Shown: positions 36,071-45,676 of the stretch, one piece after another
Layout: each line of letters opens with the position of its first letter
Numbering within the stretch: position 1 is the first letter of the stretch
NCBI RefSeq assembly: GCF_900115555.1
Contig: NZ_FOWX01000020.1
Span: 27,839 to 91,838 of the forward strand
Source: Pseudomonas borbori
Lineage (GTDB): Bacteria; Pseudomonadota; Gammaproteobacteria; Pseudomonadales; Pseudomonadaceae
Direction of reading: 5' to 3'
DNA: 64,000 bases
The notes under the pieces: generated by a model
What the model was told of the DNA's origin: nothing
What the model saw: only the letters and a program-made list of their open reading frames with translations
The model's database searches: none
Position numbers and translations under genes: made by a program

Positions 36071-37156
36071 GTGAGCAAGCGAGCCTATAACTTCTGCGCC
36101 GGCCCGGCCGCGCTTCCCGAAGCTGTTCTGCAACGCGCCCAGGCGGAACTCCTCGACTGGCACGGCAAGGGCCTGTCGGTGATGGAGATGAGCCACCGCA
36201 GCGATGACTACATGGCCATTGCGGCAAAGGCCGAACAGGACCTGCGCGATCTGCTCGGCATTCCCTCCGACTATAAAGTGCTGTTCCTGCAGGGCGGCGC
36301 CAGCCAGCAGTTCGCCGAGATTCCGCTCAATCTGCTGCCGGAAGACGGCGTCGCCGACTATATCGACACCGGCATCTGGTCGCAGAAGAGCATCGAGGAG
36401 GCCAGTCGCTACGGTCGCATCAACGTTGCCGCCAGCGCCAAGCCCTACGATTACTTTGCGATTCCCGGGCAGAACGACTGGCAGCTGTCGCAAGATGCCG
36501 CCTACCTCCACTACACGCCGAACGAGACCATCGGCGGCCTGGAGTTCGACTGGATTCCCGACGTGGGCGAGGTGCCACTGGTGGCGGACATGTCTTCGGA
36601 CATCCTCTCGCGGCCCATCGACGTGTCGAAGTTCGGCCTGATCTACGCCGGCGCGCAGAAGAACATCGGCCCCAGCGGCCTGGTGGTGACCATCGTTCGC
36701 GAAGACCTGCTCGGCCGCGCCCGCAGCGCCTGTCCGACCATGCTCAACTACAAGGTCGCCGCCGATAACGGCTCCATGTACAACACCCCGGCGACCTTTT
36801 CCTGGTACCTGTCTGGCCTGGTGTTCGAGTGGTTGAAGGAGCAGGGCGGTGTCGCGGCTATGGAGCAGCGCAACCGCGCCAAGAAAGAGCTGCTCTACGG
36901 CGCCATCGACAGCAGCGGGCTGTACAGCAACCCGATCGCGCTCAACGCCCGCTCCTGGATGAACGTGCCTTTCCGCCTGGCCGATGAACGCCTGGACAAA
37001 CCGTTCCTCGCCGGTGCCGAGGCCCGCAGTCTGCTCAATCTGAAGGGACATCGTTCGGTCGGCGGCATGCGTGCCTCCATCTATAACGCCGTGGGCCTGG
37101 ATGCCGTCGAGGCGCTGGTCGCTTACATGGCGGAATTCGAGAAGGAACACGGCTGA
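36071..37156 (+). CDS. serC: Phosphoserine aminotransferase
   Basis: The protein is 361 residues from a GTG at 36071; a GTG two codons earlier is possible, but the V-S-K-R-A-Y-N-F-C-A-G-P-A start matches the family. The PLP lysine is K197 in Y-A-G-A-Q-K-N-I-G-P-S-G. H-R-S and the phosphate-binding G-G-A-S-Q-Q-F are present. It makes phosphoserine for serine synthesis and the equivalent step of pyridoxal-phosphate synthesis. It overlaps pheA by one base, so the amino-acid genes from here to aroA are translationally linked. Confidence 0.96.
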   Translation: MSKRAYNFCAGPAALPEAVLQRAQAELLDWHGKGLSVMEMSHRSDDYMAIAAKAEQDLRDLLGIPSDYKVLFLQGGASQQFAEIPLNLLPEDGVADYIDTGIWSQKSIEEASRYGRINVAASAKPYDYFAIPGQNDWQLSQDAAYLHYTPNETIGGLEFDWIPDVGEVPLVADMSSDILSRPIDVSKFGLIYAGAQKNIGPSGLVVTIVREDLLGRARSACPTMLNYKVAADNGSMYNTPATFSWYLSGLVFEWLKEQGGVAAMEQRNRAKKELLYGAIDSSGLYSNPIALNARSWMNVPFRLADERLDKPFLAGAEARSLLNLKGHRSVGGMRASIYNAVGLDAVEALVAYMAEFEKEHG

Positions 37157-38262
37157 TGACGGACGTAATCTCCGAGCAGGAACTGCAAGCCCTGCGTCTG
37201 CGCATCGACAGCCTCGATGAGAAAATCCTCGAGCTGATCAGCGACCGTGCGCGCTGTGCCGAAGAGGTGGCGCGGGTCAAGATGCAGGCCTTGCCGCAAG
37301 GCGAAAAGCCGGTGTTCTACCGTCCCGAGCGCGAAGCCCAGGTGCTCAAGCGCATCATGGAACGCAATCGGGGGCCGTTGGGCAACGAGGAAATGGCCCG
37401 GCTGTTCCGCGAGATCATGTCCTCCTGCCTGGCCCTGGAGAACCCGCTGAAGGTCGCCTACCTGGGCCCGGAAGGCACCTTCAGTCAGGCCGCGGCGATG
37501 AAGCATTTCGGTCACGCGGTGATCAGCGTGCCCATGGCCGCCATCGACGAGGTGTTCCGCGAGGTGGCCGCCGGTGCGGTGAACTTCGGCGTGGTGCCGG
37601 TGGAGAACTCCACCGAGGGCGCGATCAACCACACCCTGGACAGCTTCCTCGAGCACGACATGGTGATCTGCGGCGAAGTCGAGCTGCGCATCCATCATCA
37701 TCTGCTGGTCGGCGAGACCACCAAGGTCGACAAGATCACCCGCATCTACTCCCACGCCCAGTCCCTGGCGCAGTGCCGCAAGTGGCTGGATGCGCATTAC
37801 CCGAACGTCGAGCGTGTGGCGGTCTCCAGCAACGCCGATGCCGCCAAGCGGGTCAAGAGCGAGTGGAACAGCGCGGCGATCGCCGGTGACATGGCAGCCA
37901 GCCTGTATGGCCTGACCAAGCTGGCGGAAAAGATCGAAGATCGCCCGGACAACTCCACGCGCTTCCTGATCATCGGCAGCCAGGAAGTGCCGCCGACCGG
38001 CGACGACAAGACCTCGATCATCGTCTCCATGCGCAACAAGCCGGGCGCCCTGCACGAGTTGCTGGTGCCGTTCCACAACAACGGCATCGACCTGACCCGC
38101 ATCGAAACCCGCCCCTCGCGCAGCGGCAAGTGGACCTATGTGTTCTTCATCGACTTCGTCGGCCATCACCGCGATCCGCTGATCAAGGATGTGCTGGAGA
38201 AAATCAATCAGGAAGCCGTGGCGCTGAAAGTGCTGGGATCCTATCCGAAGGCGGTTCTCTGA
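37156..38262 (+). CDS. pheA: Bifunctional chorismate mutase / prephenate dehydratase (P-protein)
   Basis: This is a 368-residue three-domain enzyme. The AroQ chorismate mutase domain is at ~5-92 (L-R-L-R-I-D-S-L-D-E-K-I-L-E-L-I), prephenate dehydratase at ~97-275 (Y-L-G-P-E-G-T-F-S-Q-A-A, V-P-V-E-N-S-T-E-G-A, D-N-S-T-R-F-L), and the ACT regulatory domain at ~285-365 with G-A-L-H-E-L-L and E-T-R-P-S-R, the phenylalanine-binding motifs. It turns chorismate into phenylpyruvate and should be inhibited by Phe. It is followed by hisC after a repeat hairpin. Confidence 0.96.
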   Translation: MTDVISEQELQALRLRIDSLDEKILELISDRARCAEEVARVKMQALPQGEKPVFYRPEREAQVLKRIMERNRGPLGNEEMARLFREIMSSCLALENPLKVAYLGPEGTFSQAAAMKHFGHAVISVPMAAIDEVFREVAAGAVNFGVVPVENSTEGAINHTLDSFLEHDMVICGEVELRIHHHLLVGETTKVDKITRIYSHAQSLAQCRKWLDAHYPNVERVAVSSNADAAKRVKSEWNSAAIAGDMAASLYGLTKLAEKIEDRPDNSTRFLIIGSQEVPPTGDDKTSIIVSMRNKPGALHELLVPFHNNGIDLTRIETRPSRSGKWTYVFFIDFVGHHRDPLIKDVLEKINQEAVALKVLGSYPKAVL

Positions 38263-38275
38263 ACCGCCAGCCGCA

Positions 38276-38354
38276 AGCTACAAGCCTCAAGCTGCAAGTG
38301 GCGCGAGGCGCGTGTGATTTGTAGCTTGCCGCTTGAAGCTTGAGGCTTGTAGCT
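38276..38354. repeat. Inverted repeat enclosing the hisC ribosome-binding site
   Basis: AGCTACAAGCCTCAAGC at 38276-38292 is exactly inverted at 38338-38354, the last base before the hisC ATG. The GAGG Shine-Dalgarno at 38342-38345 is inside the right arm, so in the folded RNA it would be base-paired. The sequence belongs to the GCTTG-type intergenic repeat family. Confidence 0.8.
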
Positions 38355-39464
38355 ATGTCATGTGATTTCCTCGCCCTGGCCCAGCCGGGCGTACAGAAGC
38401 TGTCGCCCTATGTGCCGGGCAAGCCGGTGGACGAGTTGGCGCGCGAGCTGGATCTGGATCCAGCGACCATCGTCAAACTGGCCAGCAACGAGAACCCGTT
38501 GGGCCCCAGTCCCAAGGCGCTGGAGGCGATCCGCGGCGAGCTGGCCGAGCTGACCCGCTACCCCGACGGCAACGGTTTCACCCTGAAGAGCCGCCTGGCC
38601 GCGCGCTACGGCGTGCAGGCGCAGCAGGTCACCCTGGGCAATGGTTCCAACGATATCCTCGAGCTGGTCGCCCGTGCCTACCTGGCGCCGGGCCTGAACG
38701 CGGTGTTCAGCGAGCATGCCTTCGCCGTCTACCCGATCGCCACCCAGGCAGTCGGTGCGCAAGGCAAGGTGGTGCCGGCCAAGGACTTCGGCCATGATCT
38801 GGACGCCATGCTCGCGGCTATCGACGCCAACACCCGTGTGCTGTTCATCGCCAACCCGAACAACCCCACCGGCACCTGGTTCGGCCCGCAGGCGCTGGGC
38901 GATTTCCTCGCCCGGGTACCGGAACATGTGCTGGTGGTGCTGGATGAGGCCTACATCGAATACGCCGAGGGCGATGAGCTGCCGGACGGCCTGGACTACC
39001 TGGCCGAGCATCCGAACCTGCTGGTCTCGCGCACCTTCTCCAAGGCCTATGGCCTGGCCGCGCTAAGGGTCGGCTATGCCATCAGCTCGGCGCAAATAGC
39101 CGACGTACTCAATCGCGTGCGTCAGCCGTTCAATGTCAACAGCTTGGCCCTGGCGGCGGCCTGTGCGGCCCTGGACGATAGCGACTATCTGGCGCGCAGT
39201 CGCCAGGTGAATGATGCCGGCATGGCCCAGTTGGAGGCGGGCTGCCGCGCCCTGGGGCTGGGCTGGATTCCGTCCAAGGGCAACTTCATCGCCATCGATT
39301 TCGCTCGCGACACGGCGGCGATCAACCAGGCGCTGCTGCGTGAGGGCGTGATAGTGCGCCCGGTGGCCGGCTACGGCATGCCCAACTACCTGCGGGTTTC
39401 CATCGGTCTGCCCGAAGAGAACGCCCGCTTCCTCGAGGCGCTGGCCAGGGTGCTGGGCGCGTGA
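38355..39464 (+). CDS. hisC: Histidinol-phosphate aminotransferase
   Basis: The protein is 369 residues from the ATG at 38355. It is a fold-type I PLP aminotransferase with L-A-S-N-E-N-P-L-G-P-S at 42-52, D197/Y200 in V-L-D-E-A-Y, and PLP Lys230 in S-R-T-F-S-K-A-Y-G-L. In Pseudomonas the copy in the pheA/tyrA cluster (HisC2) can also serve as an aromatic aminotransferase. Its location between prephenate dehydratase and dehydrogenase fits that broader role. It overlaps the tyrA-aroA start by four bases. Confidence 0.92.
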   Translation: MSCDFLALAQPGVQKLSPYVPGKPVDELARELDLDPATIVKLASNENPLGPSPKALEAIRGELAELTRYPDGNGFTLKSRLAARYGVQAQQVTLGNGSNDILELVARAYLAPGLNAVFSEHAFAVYPIATQAVGAQGKVVPAKDFGHDLDAMLAAIDANTRVLFIANPNNPTGTWFGPQALGDFLARVPEHVLVVLDEAYIEYAEGDELPDGLDYLAEHPNLLVSRTFSKAYGLAALRVGYAISSAQIADVLNRVRQPFNVNSLALAAACAALDDSDYLARSRQVNDAGMAQLEAGCRALGLGWIPSKGNFIAIDFARDTAAINQALLREGVIVRPVAGYGMPNYLRVSIGLPEENARFLEALARVLGA

Positions 39465-41716
39465 GCGAGTCGAAGTGCGCTGTCACCAAGGTGCAACCCG
39501 GCCAGCCTATGATCGGCCGCCTGGTGGTGATCGGCCTCGGTCTGATCGGTGGTTCGTTCGCCAAGGGCTTGCGTGAGCGCGGTCTGTGCCGGGAAGTGGT
39601 GGGGGTCGATCTCGATCCGCAGTCGCGTCGCCTGGCCGTCGAGCAAGGGGTGGTCGACCGCTGCGAAGAGCGGTTGGCCGCCGCCTGCCAGGGCGCTGAG
39701 GTGATCCAGCTGGCGGTGCCGATCCTGGCCATGGAGAAACTGCTGGTGGAACTGGCCGGGCTCGACCTGGGCGATGCGGTGCTCACCGATGTCGGCAGTG
39801 CCAAGGGCAATGTGGTGCGTGCCGCACGCCTGGCCTTCGGCGAGATGCCGGCGTGCTTCGTGCCGGGCCACCCGATTGCCGGTTCCGAACAGAGTGGGGT
39901 GGAGGCGGCCAATGCCGAGCTGTTCCGTCGGCACAAGGTGATCTTGACGCCGCTGGAACAAACCGATCCGCAGGCCCTGCAACTGGTCGACCGGCTCTGG
40001 CGCGAGCTGGGGGCCAAGGTCGAGCACATGCAGGTCGAGCACCATGATCAGGTGCTCGCCGCGACCAGCCATCTGCCGCATCTGTTGGCCTTTGGTCTGG
40101 TCGATTCGCTGGCCAAGCGCAGCGAAAATCTGGAGATTTTCCGTTACGCCGCTGGCGGTTTTCGCGATTTCACGCGGATTGCCGGCAGTGACCCGGTGAT
40201 GTGGCACGACATCTTTCTCGCCAATCGCGAGGCCGTGCTGCATACCCTGGATCTATTTCGCGGCGACCTCGACGCCTTGCGCGATGCGGTCGACGCTGGG
40301 GATGGCCATCAGCTGCTGGGGGTGTTTACCCGCGCTCGGGTGGCCCGCGAACATTTCAGCAAAATTCTAGCCCGACGGGCCTATGTGGACGCTATGCACT
40401 CGAATGATCTGATTTTTCTGGCTAACCCCGGTGGCAAACTGTCCGGGCGGATACGTGTACCGGGCGACAAGTCCATCTCGCACCGCTCGATCATGCTCGG
40501 CTCGCTGGCCGAAGGTACTACCGAAGTCGAAGGCTTCCTCGAGGGCGAAGACGCCCTGGCCACCCTGCAGGCCTTTCGCGACATGGGCGTGGTCATCGAA
40601 GGCCCGCACCATGGCCGGGTGACCATTCACGGCGTCGGTCTGCACGGTCTGCAGGCGCCGCCCGGACCCATCTATCTGGGCAATTCGGGCACTTCCATGC
40701 GCCTGCTCGCCGGCTTGCTGGCCGGGCAGTCGTTCGACAGCGTCCTGACCGGCGATGCCTCGCTGTCCAAGCGGCCGATGAATCGGGTGGCCAAGCCGCT
40801 GCGCGAGATGGGTGCGGTGATCGAAACCGGGCCGGAAGGGCGGCCGCCGTTGACCATTCGCGGCGTCCAGCGCCTGAGCGGCATGCACTACGAAATGCCG
40901 GTGGCCAGCGCCCAGGTAAAATCCTGCCTGTTGCTGGCCGGTTTGTATGCGGCGGGGCAGACTTCTGTGACCGAGCCGGCGCCGACCCGCGACCATACCG
41001 AGCGCATGCTGCGCGGCTTCGGCTATCCGGTGGCGGTCGACGGCAGCACGGCCAGCCTAGAGTCGGGCCACAAATTGACGGCCAGCCATATCGAAGTCCC
41101 CGCGGATATTTCCTCGGCGGCTTTCTTCCTGGTCGCCGGTAGCATCGCCGAAGACTCCGAGCTGCTGCTGGAGCACGTCGGCATCAATCCGACCCGTACC
41201 GGGGTAATCGACATCCTCAAGCTGATGGGTGGCGATATCAGCCTGGAGAACCAGCGCATCGTGGGCGGCGAGCCGGTGGCGGACATTCGCGTGCGCAGCG
41301 CCAAACTGCATGGCATCGATATTCCGGAAGATCTGGTGCCGCTGGCCATCGACGAATTCCCCGTGCTGTTCGTGGCGGCGGCCTGTGCCGAGGGGCGTAC
41401 CCTGTTGCGCGGTGCCGAGGAGTTGCGGGTCAAGGAATCCGACCGTATCCAGGTCATGGCCGATGGTCTGCTGGCGCTGGGCGCCAAGGTGGAGCCGACG
41501 CCGGACGGCATCATCATCGATGGCGGCAGCCTGGGCGGTGGCGAGGTCTGGAGCCATGGCGACCACCGTATCGCCATGGCCTTCAGCGTGGCGTCGCTGC
41601 GTGCCACGGCGCCGATCCGCATTCATGATTGCGCCAACGTCGCGACCTCGTTTCCGAACTTCCTCGCCCTGGCGGCGCAGGTCGGTATTCGCGTGGCTGA
41701 GGAGGTCGCGTCATGA
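39461..41716 (+). CDS. tyrA-aroA: Fused prephenate dehydrogenase / EPSP synthase
   Basis: This is a 751-residue fusion. Residues ~18-300 are a TyrA-type NAD(P)-dependent dehydrogenase ([11 protein letters not shown] at 22-32; [23 protein letters not shown]). Residues ~312-751 are AroA, with [32 protein letters not shown] and E-S-D-R-I. It thus joins the last shikimate steps to tyrosine formation. The fusion is known in Pseudomonas. The start is a GTG at 39461 overlapping hisC; an ATG at 39509 is the alternative. Confidence 0.95.
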   Translation: MSESKCAVTKVQPGQPMIGRLVVIGLGLIGGSFAKGLRERGLCREVVGVDLDPQSRRLAVEQGVVDRCEERLAAACQGAEVIQLAVPILAMEKLLVELAGLDLGDAVLTDVGSAKGNVVRAARLAFGEMPACFVPGHPIAGSEQSGVEAANAELFRRHKVILTPLEQTDPQALQLVDRLWRELGAKVEHMQVEHHDQVLAATSHLPHLLAFGLVDSLAKRSENLEIFRYAAGGFRDFTRIAGSDPVMWHDIFLANREAVLHTLDLFRGDLDALRDAVDAGDGHQLLGVFTRARVAREHFSKILARRAYVDAMHSNDLIFLANPGGKLSGRIRVPGDKSISHRSIMLGSLAEGTTEVEGFLEGEDALATLQAFRDMGVVIEGPHHGRVTIHGVGLHGLQAPPGPIYLGNSGTSMRLLAGLLAGQSFDSVLTGDASLSKRPMNRVAKPLREMGAVIETGPEGRPPLTIRGVQRLSGMHYEMPVASAQVKSCLLLAGLYAAGQTSVTEPAPTRDHTERMLRGFGYPVAVDGSTASLESGHKLTASHIEVPADISSAAFFLVAGSIAEDSELLLEHVGINPTRTGVIDILKLMGGDISLENQRIVGGEPVADIRVRSAKLHGIDIPEDLVPLAIDEFPVLFVAAACAEGRTLLRGAEELRVKESDRIQVMADGLLALGAKVEPTPDGIIIDGGSLGGGEVWSHGDHRIAMAFSVASLRATAPIRIHDCANVATSFPNFLALAAQVGIRVAEEVAS

Positions 41717-42402
41717 CAACTCAGGCAGCGGTCATCACCATCGATGGTCCGAGTGGTTCGGGCAAGGGCACCATCGCCGGCCTGCTGGCCAAGCAGTTGG
41801 GTTGGAATCTGCTGGACTCGGGCGCCCTGTACCGCCTGCTGGCCTTCGCCGCGCGCAACCACGGGGTCGACCTGACCAATGAAGAGGCTCTGAAGCTGCT
41901 GGCCGCACACCTGGACGTGCAGTTCATTGCTGCCGCCCAGGGGCAGGGCCAGCGGATCATTCTCGAGGGCGAGGAGGTCACCGAGGCCATCCGCAATGAG
42001 GGGATTGGCGCCGGGGCCTCGCAAGTGGCCTCGTTGCCCGCCGTGCGCGAGGCCTTGCTGCAGCGCCAGCGGGCGTTTCAGGAGATGCCGGGGTTGGTCG
42101 CCGATGGTCGCGACATGGGCACCGTGGTGTTTCCCGATGCAGCGCTGAAGATCTTTCTGACCGCCAGCGCCGAGGAGCGTGCTCGGCGCCGTTACTTGCA
42201 GTTGAAGGCCAAGGGCGATGATGTTAATCTCGCGAGTCTTCTCGATGAGATTCGGGCGCGTGATGAGCGCGATACCCAGCGCGCGGTGGCTCCGCTCATA
42301 CCGGCAGTCGATGCGATCCAGCTGGATTCCACCGAACTTTCCATCGAGCAGGTGATGGAACGAATCCTGAGTGAGATCGCCAATCGCGATCTCGCCGGAT
42401 AA
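41713..42402 (+). CDS. cmk: Cytidylate kinase
   Basis: This is a 229-residue NMP kinase of the Cmk family. P-loop G-P-S-G-S-G-K-G-T is at 12-20, followed by L-L-D-S-G-A-L-Y-R, the CMP-binding segment, and [12 protein letters not shown] near 132-143. It phosphorylates CMP and dCMP for nucleotide synthesis. Its ATG overlaps the tyrA-aroA stop (ATGA). The position just before rpsA is conserved from E. coli to Pseudomonas. Confidence 0.96.
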   Translation: MTTQAAVITIDGPSGSGKGTIAGLLAKQLGWNLLDSGALYRLLAFAARNHGVDLTNEEALKLLAAHLDVQFIAAAQGQGQRIILEGEEVTEAIRNEGIGAGASQVASLPAVREALLQRQRAFQEMPGLVADGRDMGTVVFPDAALKIFLTASAEERARRRYLQLKAKGDDVNLASLLDEIRARDERDTQRAVAPLIPAVDAIQLDSTELSIEQVMERILSEIANRDLAG

Positions 42403-42554
42403 CAAGAGCCCCGGTTGCTTTAAGTCGGTCAGCTCACAAGGAGGTATGCGGGAACCCAGTCCTAGACCCGTAGGCCTCTTTTTATATGAACGTACCCACA
42501 TTGTCTGGAATGTGGTTTGGGCGGATTCCCCGCCCTGAATCAACAGGAATTAAA
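42403..42554 (+). promoter_or_regulatory. rpsA leader with two stem-loops
   Basis: The 152-bp gap contains two GC-stable hairpins near the start: CCACATT/AATGTGG with loop GTCTGG (42496-42515) and GGGCGG/CCGCCC with loop ATTCC (42519-42535). AGGAA follows 20 bases later, just before the rpsA ATG. In E. coli, S1 represses its own synthesis through a hairpin leader with weak Shine-Dalgarno sequence. This arrangement is consistent with the same control. Confidence 0.55.
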
Positions 42555-44240
42555 ATGAGCGAAAGCTTTGCTGAACTGTTTGAAGAAAGCCTAAAGACCC
42601 TGAACCTTCAGGCTGGCTCGATCATCACCGCTATCATCGTCGACATCGATTACCAAGCTGGTTGGGTAACCGTTCACGCTGGTTTGAAGTCGGAAGGCCT
42701 CATCCCGCTGGAACAGTTCCACAACGACGCTGGCGAGCTGACCATCAAGGTCGGTGACGAAGTTCACGTTGCGCTGGACGCGGTTGAAGATGGCTTTGGT
42801 GAAACCAAGCTGTCCCGCGAAAAAGCCAAGCGTGCCGAGTGCTGGATTGTTCTGGAAGCAGCTTTCGCCGCCGAGGAAGTGGTCAAGGGCGTTATCAACG
42901 GTAAGGTTAAGGGCGGCTTCACCGTCGACGTTAACGGCATCCGTGCGTTCCTCCCAGGTTCCTTGGTCGATGTCCGTCCGGTGCGTGATACCACTCACCT
43001 GGAAGGCAAAGAGCTCGAATTCAAAGTCATCAAGCTGGACCAGAAGCGCAACAACGTTGTCGTTTCCCGCCGCAGCGTGCTGGAAGCCGAGAACAGCGCC
43101 GAGCGCGAAGCCCTGCTGGAATCCCTGCAGGAAGGTCAGCAAGTCAAGGGTATCGTCAAGAACCTCACGGATTACGGCGCATTCGTCGATCTGGGCGGCG
43201 TCGATGGCCTGCTGCACATCACCGACATGGCCTGGAAGCGTATCAAGCACCCGTCCGAGATCGTCAACGTTGGCGACGAGATCGATGTCAAGGTACTGAA
43301 ATACGATCGCGAGCGTAACCGCGTTTCCTTGGGCCTGAAGCAACTGGGCGAAGACCCATGGGTTGCCATCAAGGCGCGTTACCCGGAAGGCACCCGCGTC
43401 AATGCACGCGTAACCAACCTGACCGACTACGGCTGCTTCGCAGAGCTGGAAGAAGGCGTGGAAGGCCTGGTGCACGTATCCGAAATGGATTGGACCAACA
43501 AGAACATCCACCCGTCCAAAGTCGTTCAGGTTGGCGACGAAGTGGAAGTTCAGGTTCTGGATATCGACGAAGAGCGTCGTCGTATCTCCCTGGGTATCAA
43601 GCAGTGCAAGACCAACCCGTGGGAAGATTTCTCCGGTCAGTTCAACAAGGGCGACAAGATCTCCGGCACCATCAAGTCGATCACCGATTTCGGTATCTTC
43701 ATTGGTCTGGATGGCGGCATCGACGGCCTGGTTCACCTGTCCGACATCTCCTGGAACGAAGTGGGCGAAGAAGCCGTACGCCGCTTCAAGAAGGGCGACG
43801 AGCTGGAAACCGTTATCCTCTCCGTCGATCCGGAGCGTGAGCGCATTTCCCTCGGCATCAAGCAGCTGGAAGAAGATCCGTTCTCCGACTACGTTGCTGT
43901 TAACGATAAAGGCACCATCGTGCGCGGTATCGTTAAGGAAGTTGACGCCAAGGGCGCGATCATCACCCTGGCCGATGGCATCGAAGCCACACTGAAAGCC
44001 TCCGAAATCAGCCGTGACCGCGTTGAAGATGCGCGCAACGTGCTGAAAGAAGGCGAAGAAGTCGAAGCCAAGATCATCAGCGTCGATCGCAAGAGCCGCG
44101 TAATCAGCTTGTCGGTCAAGTCGAAAGACGTTGAAGACGAGAAAGAAGCCATCAAGGAAATGCGCAAGCAGGAAGTTGAAACTTCCGGTCCGACCACCAT
44201 TGGTGATCTGCTCCGTGCACAAATGGAAAAGCAGAACTAA
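42555..44240 (+). CDS. rpsA: 30S ribosomal protein S1
   Basis: The protein is 561 residues from the ATG at 42555, carrying six S1 OB-fold repeats from ~20 to ~530. Repeats 3-6 show the shared core G-x-V-x-x-I-T-D-F/Y-G-x-F-V-D/E-L and G-L-V-H-x-S-D/E-M/I. The first two are the divergent ribosome-binding domains. The codon choice differs visibly from its neighbours (optimised, fewer rare codons), as expected of a highly expressed gene. S1 binds mRNA on the 30S subunit. A terminator follows directly, and ihfB is not downstream. Confidence 0.97.
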   Translation: MSESFAELFEESLKTLNLQAGSIITAIIVDIDYQAGWVTVHAGLKSEGLIPLEQFHNDAGELTIKVGDEVHVALDAVEDGFGETKLSREKAKRAECWIVLEAAFAAEEVVKGVINGKVKGGFTVDVNGIRAFLPGSLVDVRPVRDTTHLEGKELEFKVIKLDQKRNNVVVSRRSVLEAENSAEREALLESLQEGQQVKGIVKNLTDYGAFVDLGGVDGLLHITDMAWKRIKHPSEIVNVGDEIDVKVLKYDRERNRVSLGLKQLGEDPWVAIKARYPEGTRVNARVTNLTDYGCFAELEEGVEGLVHVSEMDWTNKNIHPSKVVQVGDEVEVQVLDIDEERRRISLGIKQCKTNPWEDFSGQFNKGDKISGTIKSITDFGIFIGLDGGIDGLVHLSDISWNEVGEEAVRRFKKGDELETVILSVDPERERISLGIKQLEEDPFSDYVAVNDKGTIVRGIVKEVDAKGAIITLADGIEATLKASEISRDRVEDARNVLKEGEEVEAKIISVDRKSRVISLSVKSKDVEDEKEAIKEMRKQEVETSGPTTIGDLLRAQMEKQN

Positions 44241-44255
44241 GTTCAGCTAATCCAG

Positions 44256-44284
44256 AAAAAGGGCGACTTCGGTCGCCCTTTTTT
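44256..44284 (+). terminator. Rho-independent terminator of rpsA
   Basis: AGGGCGAC-TTCG-GTCGCCCT is an 8-bp GC-rich stem with a UUCG tetraloop, flanked by A5 upstream and T6 downstream. It ends the gyrA-rpsA stretch. Confidence 0.93.
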
Positions 44285-44533
44285 GTCTCTGCGATTTAGT
44301 CAGTTGTCAGGCCGGGGACTTTCGTTGCATGCAGGGTGACTGTGCGATGGCTTGGCTGTTGCCGCTCTGCAACGGGGCGGGAGTCATGATTCTGATGCCG
44401 TGCGCCAAGCTGCTCCACCTGGAGGCTGTCCGGGAACAGGCTGGGCTACTGCGGATAAGCCGGATCGGTCATTACCCAAGCCATCGCACAGCCCGGGCCT
44501 TCCCTCGCTGCGATCGCTATTCTCGGCCCCCCT

Positions 44534-45469
44534 CTACGGACGGTCTAGCCTGACAGGTGCCTGGACTGCGCTGCTTGCCGTGGCGGCGCCCGCGCCCGGT
44601 CGTACCACCAGCCACAGGGCGATGCTGATCAATACGCCGCCATACAGGTAGGCCCAGGACAAGGGCTCATCCAGTAGCAGTGCGCCCCATAACACGCCGA
44701 ACGGCGGGATCAGAAAGGTGGTGGTCGAGGCCTTGATCGGGCCGATATCGGTCAGCAGCCGGAAATACAGTACGTAAGCGAAAGCGGTGCAGATAAGGCC
44801 CAGGCCGGCCAGTGACAGCCACACTTCCGGGCCACCCCAACTGGCTGGTGGTTGCACGATCAGGGCACCGGCAAACAGGGGCAGGAGGAACAGGCTGGCG
44901 CCGCAGAGGCTGCTGAACGCGGTGAGGCGGTTGTCCAGGCCGCCTTGTTGGCCGATCCAGCGCCGGGTGAGAAAGCCGGCGAAACCGTAACAGGTAGTGG
45001 CTATCAGGCAGGCCGCTGCGCCGAGCAGCAGTTGCGCATCGACCGCGACCGGCCCGGTCCGGGTCAGCACGGCGACGCCGAACAGCCCGAGTGCCACTCC
45101 AGCGGCTTTGCTCAATGTCAGCGCCTCGGTGAAGAACAGCATGCCGATCAGTACGCCCATCATCGGCGTGGTGGCATTGAAAATCGCCGAGTAGCCGGCT
45201 GGCAGCACCAGCGCCGCCAGGCAATACATGGCCGATGGCAGGCCGGCATTGATCACCCCGAGTACCAGGCACTGCTTGAGCTTGCCGCGAAAGTCCCACT
45301 GCACACGCATGATCAGCAGAATCGCGAGCAGGCCGAGAGCGCCCAGGCTGGCACGGAAGAACGCGGTCGGCATGCTGCCGAGTACCGGGGCAATGATCCG
45401 CATGAATAGGAAACTCGCGCCCCAGATGGCGGCGAGCAGTAACAGGCGCAGCAGGTCGGCGAGACGCAC
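44534..45469 (-). CDS. EamA/DMT family transporter
   Basis: This is a 311-residue ten-helix membrane protein with two EamA repeats. L-L-L-A-A-I-W-G-A-S-F-L-F-M-R lies near the start and Y-V-L-Y-F-R-L-L-T-D-I-G-P-I-K-A-S-T-T-T-F-L-I-P-P-F-G-V-L-W-G in the second half, the latter a DMT hallmark. The start is a GTG at 45469 with GGGAGT upstream. It is an exporter of unknown metabolite, distinct from the one at 5243-6094. It is divergent from aceK, with 207 bp between starts. Confidence 0.88.
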   Translation of the reverse strand: MRLADLLRLLLLAAIWGASFLFMRIIAPVLGSMPTAFFRASLGALGLLAILLIMRVQWDFRGKLKQCLVLGVINAGLPSAMYCLAALVLPAGYSAIFNATTPMMGVLIGMLFFTEALTLSKAAGVALGLFGVAVLTRTGPVAVDAQLLLGAAACLIATTCYGFAGFLTRRWIGQQGGLDNRLTAFSSLCGASLFLLPLFAGALIVQPPASWGGPEVWLSLAGLGLICTAFAYVLYFRLLTDIGPIKASTTTFLIPPFGVLWGALLLDEPLSWAYLYGGVLISIALWLVVRPGAGAATASSAVQAPVRLDRP

Positions 45470-45676
45470 GACGAACTCCCAATCGGTTCAGGGACGAGCA
45501 GTGTTGCCGGGCATGCCGGGCAAGGCAATGCGAAAGTGGCTTTTAAATCGTCTCAGGCAGTAATGTCGTGCAGTGGATATAGCCTTAACGGTCTTTGCCG
45601 GCTTTTCCTCGGTGCTACTACTGGCTAAGCTCGGCAGTCGATACAGTCGGTTAATTTTCCACTCAGAGGTTTGCCC

